From Lineus longissimus (taxonomy: Eukaryota; Nemertea; Pilidiophora; Heteronemertea; Lineidae): a DNA stretch of 64,000 nt. A program made the position numbers and the translations under genes. How positions within the stretch are numbered: position 1 is the stretch's first letter; each line of letters starts with the position of its first letter. The stretch lies in NCBI RefSeq assembly GCF_910592395.1, contig NC_088325.1, positions 2,199,501 to 2,263,500 of the forward strand. Reading direction: 5' to 3'. The notes beneath the pieces are model-generated. The model searched no databases. It was not told the origin of the DNA and saw only the letters and a list, made by a program, of their open reading frames with translations. Below are positions 44,460 to 53,200 of this stretch, in pieces.

Positions 44460-46180
44460 TTGGAGTCAACTCAAAACATTCCCAATAAACTATAAATAAC
44501 TTTTACAACAGCGCTTTTTATAGTCGTATGCGACTCACAAGCAGTAACGGTTCCCGGCAACGTATACAAAATTCAAAGTCAGCAGTTTGAGAATCATAAA
44601 GGTCACAAATTAAAAAGCGGTGGGATTATAATTTGGCGTCATGTTCAATGATGTAATGATGTCATCTGCATGGCCTCTATAGGGGGCGCTGCACCTTACA
44701 ATATTGATAACACAATAACCGAGGCTACCGAGTTTTGTCACTGAAAATGTTTCACGAAAGCAACGAGTTCAATCATGGTAAAATCTCTCATTCCTTTTTC
44801 CTACTTTTCAGATTCTCAGGAAAATTTTTACGTGGAAAATAAATTTCATAACTTGAAATAATTGACCCTTTTTTGTACCGATACTTAAATGATTCAATTC
44901 ACCGAAAGATTCATGGTGTGGAGCTCACAGCAAAACAACAATTTGCATAAATTCAAAAAAAATTATTGGAAGTATTTTTTACAAAATCTGAAGCAGAATT
45001 CAGCATAAATTCGAAACTTAGCAGTTAAATATCTGAGCAGGATTGTAAAGCACCAGGAGGGTCAGGATAAGATTACACCATAGATTTAAGTGCCCCGCAA
45101 AAGAATGATTTTTATCGCAGCGACATACGATAATTGTCACCGTGATGAGTGACAAAAGATCACTTGTCTGCAGGTGAAACTGGTCAGTGCTGGATTTGAT
45201 GTTTATTGAAGTGTTGCAGTGACATCCGTCTTTTGTCGCAGCCACCTGCAGACAGGTGATTTTTGTCTTATGCAATGATAATCGCAACTCACTGTAACAA
45301 AACCTCTCGTTCGCGAAACCCTTTAAGGTCAAGCTGTTGAGAAGAAGGGGAAAAGTCTCTATTTCATTTCCAGCTAATAAACAGACAAATACAAACATTT
45401 TCTCGATAGACTACAAGCGATTTGAGTTGCATGTGATGATAATTGCTTGTGTGCGTTAGTCATCGGTACCTGCGACCGAAACTGATGACCTGTGATCAAA
45501 TATTTACCAGTTTTACCCGCTGATGAAAGATCTTCTTGTGGATATGTAGAAATTCCTCCCTAAAAGTGAGAGGCACACACGAAAGCGTCAGATATCATCA
45601 TTGGTGCCAAGGAATAATTTCGATTGTGTCGTAATCTTGATATATCATTGAAATAAAAATAGCCCTTCTTACTTATAGACCAAGCACGGGGCACCATGTT
45701 GCAAATAACTTGACACGTTTTTCGTGCAACAGAAAACAATCCTCACAATAAAACATGATTGGTTCGTTACATTTTTTAAAACGTTCTGTTCAATCTCATA
45801 ATAAGGCATCGAACCCACCCGACGATCACGTCTGCAATAATCTTATTGCATAAAATCGGTTACATGCAAAATTAGCAAAACCAACATTTTTTTTGAGACA
45901 GGCTGCAACTTTGATAAATGTTTTTGCGGTCATAACCGTGATGATGCGCCCATTGATTCGTAGAACAGCACATATCCTTCCGAAGATGACACGCTCCTCG
46001 CCGAATACGGGTGAACCCTGGAAGAAAACGATTAAGCAATTATTGGAGCTCAGTTTTGGACAGGATTAGTACTCACACTAGTTTAACAAACTCGCTTGGG
46101 CGGCTGCCTGAGCTGCGAACAGCTCATCCGGCCACAGCTTATCCCGTTTTCCTGAGCATTAAGCCCGTCATTCTAACCAC
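44460..46180. other. Gene-free; two repeat fragments
   Basis: 45110-45300 carries the TTATCGCAG / CACCTGCAGACAGGTGA family also at 40195 and 11570. 46095-46150 (GCTGCGAACAGCTCATCCGG) matches the tail of the SINE at 51890. Confidence 0.45.
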
Positions 46181-46181
46181 A

Positions 46182-46501
46182 AGGTTTCCGCCAGAGGGGG
46201 GATGGGGGATTCATCCCCCCCCTAAAATATTTCAAGGGGGGATATCCCCCCCTTAATTTTGAGCACTAAAGTTTGTTTTACTGTCAAATGAGTAATTTTC
46301 ATGATTTGATATGTAAAATAAGAGCATTTGGGAGCCAATTGTAGCGGTTTTAGGGCCAAAAAACGTCTCAGGAGGGGTCAGAAACACCTTTTAAGAAAAA
46401 AAAATTTTAGAAAATTTTTTTTTTTTTCTTTTAGAAAAAGAAAATTTAGAAAAAGAAAATTTTTTTTGCCCCCCTCAAATTTAATCCTGGCGGAAACCCT
46501 G
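46182..46501. mobile_element. hAT-like MITE, copy 2
   Basis: Same family as 44195 (GGTTTCCGCCAGAGGGGGGA...CTGGCGGAAACCCTG); longer by repeats of AGAAAAAGAAAATTT before the right end. Confidence 0.85.
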
Positions 46502-46669
46502 AACCACTTTTCCCCTGATTCTCTGGTTCCACATGTAGATGTATTTTCAAAATTATTGATCAGAGAGCAGAACATATGCTAGGAGGTATTTTCATGTAGC
46601 TCTATAAACGATATTGGGCGATTGTAATGCAAGTAGGAGGAAACCAGTGATCCCAAAGGTAACCTACTC

Positions 46670-46909
46670 TTAAAGGGGTACACCGTTCATTATTACTCGT
46701 GGTCCAGTTAAATAGAAATGCACTAATACACAATGCCGTAGTGCAGTTATTGTGAATACAAATTTGTTAAAACTTGGTACTCATAGTATTTGTATATCAG
46801 TCTACACAACGGCAATGTTGAAATTTATATTTAGTACGTATTTCCGCAATTCGACATTTTCAAATTCAATTACAAATTCAAATTTTTAATGAACAGCGTA
46901 GGCCTTTAA
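46670..46909 (+). mobile_element. TTAA-flanked MITE family B, copy 4
   Basis: TTAA|AGGGGTACACCGTTC...CGTAGGCC|TTTAA; 240 bp. Confidence 0.85.
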
Positions 46910-47156
46910 AGAGTAAGTTCTTTTTGAAAAGCTTTTAGTGTTTTTAAACCGTTACAAATATTCACCATCTAGAGCTTTTTATAGTATCAATGAGAGATGC
47001 GGCCAGAAGAGGCAAAGAGTCATTCTGTGACGATCACTGGATGAACTTGCAAAGCCTGCCAACTTTGTAACTGCAACAAAATTGGGAGGTTGATGACCAA
47101 TGTCGAAAGCATCAGAATAATACCCCTGCTCACATGAATTGTCTGCAGACTCTTAC

Positions 47157-47283
47157 CTGCTGTCATTGTACTCGTGCCAATCTCCAGTATAGGGGTGCTT
47201 ACAGTAAGCGGTATAATGCCCAGAATATGTTGTACCCGAGTGGTTGGAGACTGCGTAGAGATTGTACTTGCCGCCACCAACAC
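47157..47283 (-). CDS. USP2: USP2-like exon 11: His box
   Basis: Acceptor CATCTTTCCAG, donor AGCAG|GTAAGA. Encodes [20 protein letters not shown] and GDWHEYNDS: catalytic His and the Asn/Asp partner. Ends in phase 2, so a further exon is required. Confidence 0.95.
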
Positions 47284-50200
47284 CTGGAAAGATGGGAAAA
47301 CGTCACTGATCGGACATCGTTGGACAATTGTGTAGTTGCCGAACGAATCTGCTAGGGGGAGACACTGGTGCTCCTCTACAGGGAATGTTGGAAGGTCGAG
47401 TTTTATACCAGAGAAACACCGAAAAAGGTAAAAAAAAGCCGACGGCAAAAATCATTTGATGTTGCCATATTGGATACTATCACTAAGAGCGAATATGCTA
47501 GGTTCAAGTTGAAATGATTTGGGTGTAACTCAAGTTGGAATGCCTGTTTGATTATCGACAAGTTGGGGAGCCGATTCTCGACAAGTTGGGGAGCCAATTC
47601 TCGACAAGTTGGGGAGCCCATTCTCCAGGTTCAGCGTACTTACTCTTATCAGCAGTAAATGGTGAGAGATCGAGATCTTTCAGTGGAAAGTTGACGGACG
47701 TTGTCAGTTTACCCCGATATCTTTCCTGGGAAAACCGCTTTAGATCTGGGTAAAGTTAAGGCAGCAATATGACAAACTAATCAACAACTCCCGGTTGCAC
47801 AGGTGATGCAAAACATTGTGTGAAGCCACCCTGTTGGTGTATTGTACGCGCCGGTCACCGATCCAAAGGTTGACCGCGCTCAACGTTGCTTAACTCCCAC
47901 TCTGGGGCCAACGCGCCAACCACTGGGCCATAAAGGAATTCCCTCATGGCCGGCGGGTTAAGCCGTTCCATATACCTGGGGGTACTATACATCATTCCCC
48001 CTACGGCAGAGATGGATCGTCCGCGATCCTACTTAGCGCTTCATGCGTCTCAGTACCGAACTACAAATCCAGAGCTCGCATCGCGTAGGAAGGTCTGCCA
48101 GATGTATTGTACGCGCCGGTCACTGATCCAAAGGTTGATCGCGCTCAACGTTGCTTAACTTCCACTCTGGGGCCAACCACTGGGCCATAAAGGAATTCCC
48201 TCATGGCCGGCGGGTTAAGCCGTGCCATATACCTGGGGGTACTATACAGTTGGTACCTTTTAGTCATTTCACCTCAGTCCAAAAGGTTCCTTGTCATTGG
48301 AAACTTTCAACTGAAGTAAAATGCGAGATTGGCAGCTCTGAGAAAAGACATCTGGCCAGAAGGTACCAGCCTACAAGACCAGCTCTATGGAGACCTCCAA
48401 CAGCTGCGAAACACCATAGAATACATCAGAAGATCAGACTTGACTGTCTAGAGCGAACGAGCAGAAGAAGAACTGAAGTAAAATTATTTTTTGTATAAGA
48501 CGAGGCGAGAGCATTTTTAGCCAGCCCAATGCTCCTCTTCCATCAAACATTCAAGAATCAAGCTGTTTTCAGATCAAGTACTGTGTGTAAAGAAACAATC
48601 TTGTGACTTTTAAATTTGAATAGTTTCAAAAGCATTTCTTTCTGAATCTGTTGCTTGCCATAAAAAGATAGTAGTGAAACCCCCAATTTTTCTATAGAAA
48701 CTATTTTTGAAAAAACCTGTTTCCAAAAATGTCTGTATTCAACTTTAAAAGTAGCAAGACTATTTCTTTACACCCTGTACTTGTTCACAAAACAGCTCTT
48801 TTCGTTTGTTTGATGATAGAGGAGTACAGTATTTGGACTGGCTAATATTTTTAATCTTAAATAATTTTTAGTGCTTTTTTCTTCTTTTTCTGTTAATGAC
48901 CAAAAAACAAAGATTTGCCTCCTTGCCTGTAAGTGTAATCCGCAATATTAAATTGGTGTGGCCTCATAAAAAGACCCTCGTTTCAATTTCAAAGGATATG
49001 AAGCACGAGAATCTTGGGGAACTTCTGCATAGAGAAACTCTTGGTACATCTCCTTCTCCCTTTACATCTTGCACATGTCTGAAAGAAACATTTTAGAAAC
49101 TTTAGGACAAGCAGAAGTAGTGTAACGTTTCCCAGGTTCGCCCTCGTATCAGATTTTTAATAGACTCGTTGATACAAACGTGGATTTCTACATGAATGTA
49201 AAGTATGTAAAACACTTAATAAGGCAAAGTTCGGCGCACAACATACAGCAGAACCTCTCTTAGCAGACGCCTCTCTATTAAGGACAACCTCTCTATTAAG
49301 GACACTAGTATTGTTCCCAAATTGGTTGTTTCCATTCAATTTGACCTCTGTAATCAGGACACCTCTCTATTAAGGACAGCACTTGTCAGTCCGGAGGGTG
49401 TCCGTAATAGAGAGGTTCTACTGTATATCGTCATGTATTGTATTATATCAGCAGATATGGATGAAGAGCTAGTCCAATCCCTGGCATCCGGTCGCAGCGG
49501 CGATCAGGTGAGGCGGCCCATGAATGCCTTCCTCAAATACTTCACTTTCTCTGCGCTATCACCAAAAATCAGAGAGCCATTTTGTGAAATGGAGTACAAG
49601 GATCGTTTTAACTGGACACCTTGGCCTGACATCAAAACTTACCGGTTTTTCATCTCCATCCAGGACTTCCTCTTGTGTAAACAGTTTGATGCAGTCCTCC
49701 AGGTTGACCGACGTGCTCCTCTGAAACAACGACAAAGACGATGAGAATAAGAAACAACCGCGTAAGGAAATGTACATGAAAATGAAATTCATTGTGCATT
49801 CAACTTTCACAAACACTACAGGGTGGCCCTGAATTATTTTCCCGCACACAATTGATATACAGTAGACTTCTATTGTCCAAAGGAAAATAATTCTGGGCCA
49901 CCCTGTAGAACATTACACTACAGGGTGGCCCAGAATTATTTTCCCGCAAACAATGGATACACGATAGACTTCTATTGTCCAAAGGAAAATAATTCTGGGC
50001 CACCCTGTAGAATATTTCAGATTTTTAGATGATGTACATTACGGAATACATGAACGGGACTGTACGCAATAAGGGGGAGAGCTTACTGGTGACAGTAACA
50101 GTGGGTTAGTATAGGTCTATGGACACTCCGCTGAAACATCAGCACATGTAACCTCTGACGTCCAAGGTTCAATTCCCAGTCAACCCTGGCATACTCATGT

Positions 50201-53200
50201 GAAAGAAAGGTCAACTTTCTTCAACAGCTTAGGTTTCCCCCGGGGTCTCCGGTTTCCTCCTACTTGCATTACGATCACCCGATATTGTCTAAAGAGCTAA
50301 TAATGCCAGTTGATGCTCAACTCTCATCGCAAAAAAAGAGACACTCGCTTCAACAGCTTCGGTTTCTTACGGGGTCTCCGGTTTCCTCCAACTTGCATTA
50401 TGATCACCCGATATTGTCTAAAGAGCTAATAATGCTAGTTGATGCTCACCTCTCATTTCCATAGCTGTTTCTTTGAACAGCAAGTAAAAATACAAGTCAA
50501 GTAAGAGGGCAAAGATGAGTACAGTAGAACCTCTATATTAAGGACACCCTCGGGACTGACAGGTGCTGTCCTTAATAGAGAGGTGTCCTGATTAGAGAGG
50601 TCAAATTGAAAGGAAACTACCAATTTGGGACCAAACCTTGTGTCCTTAATTGTGAGGTTGTCCTTAATAGAGAGGTGTCCGCTAAGGGAGATTCCACTGT
50701 ACAATGTTTACCTTGGGTATAGGCAGAGACAGGTCCCAGAAGGGGTCAAAGGTCGTTGAGCAGTATCCACAATCGGTGCACTTCAAAGTACTCTTGAGCT
50801 GTCCAACAAAGATGTCTGCAACGAGAAAGACGCAGATTAGCAATAGGTCATTAGTCTTGTACGGTAGAACCTCACTATTAAGGACATCTTTGGGACAAGT
50901 GCTGTCCTTAATAGAGAGGTGTCCGTATTAGTGAGGTCAAATTGAATGGGAACAACTAATTTGGGCACCAATACTAGTGTCCTTAATAGAGAGGTTGTCC
51001 TTAATAGAGAGGTTGTCCTTAATAGAGAGGTTGTCCTTGATAGAGAGGTGTCCGCTAAGGGAGGTTCCACTGTACATACAAACCAATGGTTAGCACATGA
51101 ATTTTTGGCAGGGTAGGCCTCACCAAACTCAACTTACTACAGCAAACAACAAAATATTTGCACTTAAAAAAATTTCTGATTTGCAAATATTTTGGAAAAT
51201 ATAAAGTCTTCATGCTTTTTATTTTGGCTTATTCCAAAACTTCATCGCGTTTTTCCGACCAAAGAATATCTTTTTGCAATTTTTATATTCGTGAATTGCG
51301 TTTATCTATGAAATCTGCCAAAATAAGCCCCAGCGAATATTGGTGCAATTTGCCAAGACTTTGGTTCCTTTGATGGTTTTTGTGATTTTTTCCACTGTAC
51401 CTGTTCATTATTGGTAAAAGCTGTTTGTACACACTAAAAAAATTTCACAGCGCAGAGCATATTAATAATGTCCAGTTACCAAAGCTAGCTGAAATATCAC
51501 TCCATGCTCTTCAAAGGGATAGAATTTATAAATTTGTCGGGTCTCACCGGCAGAAATTCTTGCCAGCAGACGACAATGGCGAGGAAAACTGTAGGGAATA
51601 CAGCAGGACCTCGAAGTGACAATCGGCTTCAACTCTGCCACAGGACTGATGTTATAGTTTTGGCAGGTTGAACACAAACTGACAGAGGAAGAAGAAGAAG
51701 AGGAAGACGGAGAAGAAAGTAATGTCTTACCAACTATCTTGCTGTAGTCCATCCGTATGTACCTCTTCCAGTACAGTAGAGCCTTATCACCGTCTCTGAA
51801 ACAGTCATGCAACAGATCATGAAATTAAACGGGTGAAAAAACATTTGTGGCAACCTTTACGTAACGTTGTTAAAAAAAGTTAAAGTCAGCAGGGCTGTTG
51901 CCGGAGTTGCGAACAGCTCATCCGGCCAGAGCTTATCCCGGTTTCTGTAGCTTTAAGTGACTAGGAGTAATACTCCCCCAGGATAGAATGCTGGTCTATC
52001 ACAGGTTAACTTCCCAGGCCAGCCTGGTACCCATTTACTCCTGGGTGGAGAGAAGCAAGTAGGGTCAGGTGCCTCGCCCAAGGATACAAAGATGAAACAG
52101 TGTTGATCTGTCCGAATATCGAACTTACAACCTTCTGGTTATAAGCTCGGCGCTCTAACCACTCTGCCACTGATCCCCCTTTTTTACGTACCGAAAACCC
52201 CCAGAAAAACAAGTAATTTTGAGTGCTGCATCATGTGATTAACTAAAGATTTAACAAAGAAAGGACGGACTGTAAAATGAATTACCTCATGAGGTCCTCC
52301 TCTTTTTCATTTGGTGGCTCGGGTTTTGGCCGCTTGGGTACGCGATTCACGTCTTCATGTAAGCCCTCAAGCAGGTAGCGGAGAAATTCTTGAGCATCTT
52401 GTTGACTGAAAAGAAGCCCTGGCTTTTTAGACTATGAGTGTTATCGTGCTTACTATATCCCCCCTCCCCCCTCTCCCCACCACCGACTACTCGCCATCAT
52501 TGACATTGTGTGCTAGCCAACTGCTTCTTCGGTCAACTGCCATGATGGTATCAGCCTAACTATATACCCCCCCCCCCCCCACCAGCATCACCACCCGAGT
52601 CTTCTCGCTCACCAGCCCTATTAACGAAGAGCTCCCTATCAAGGCCTGAGCCTTCCCCACATTAATCTCAAACAGAGGATTGCAGCCACTGAATGGAAAA
52701 GCCATTAGGCCGAGGTTCCTTCACCCTTCCGCTTGGACCAATAGAAAAGGAGTAAAACTTAACTGCAAGAAAAATATTTTAAACTTACTTATATCCAACA
52801 AATCTTGGCGCAAACCGCTGAATGCTGCTTTTGAACGATGTTGGCGAAACGTACCCGGTTCCCGACGATCGTCCTTTCTTCCAGATGTCCTTCATAAGAT
52901 TTGCATAGGCTGAATAAGAAATGCATTATTCGTTAAAAACATGTTAATGGATCAATGGCATTATTGAAGTCAAATTCAGGCCTTTCAATTCAATTACGTG
53001 GAGACCTCTACACCCTGTATTTTTTTAGCCTATTTTGGGGACATGTTTTTTTGCTTTTTAGCTTAATTTGGGGACATTTCATCGCGCCAATTTGCCTGAA
53101 CAGCGACGTCATAAATCAAAGTTAGTGTTTGATATCACCACATACACCTGAAAAATCATAATTTTTAGGGTAAAACTATAAAATTAGGCCATTTGGATGA

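Noticed and set aside
37157-47156. Search for the last USP2-like exon (a strand ending LLFYE)
   Set aside because: No minus-strand frame with a suitable motif, acceptor and phase-2 start was found by eye; left as missing rather than guessed.
47020-47448. 142-residue minus ORF over the USP2-like His-box exon
   Set aside because: Wrong frame; the real frame is fixed by SGHYTAYC and the splice sites at 47157 and 47283.
49322-49744. 140-residue plus ORF with HMG-like start
   Set aside because: Chimera of MITE, copied BBX exon fragment and the antisense of USP2-like exon 8; not a gene.
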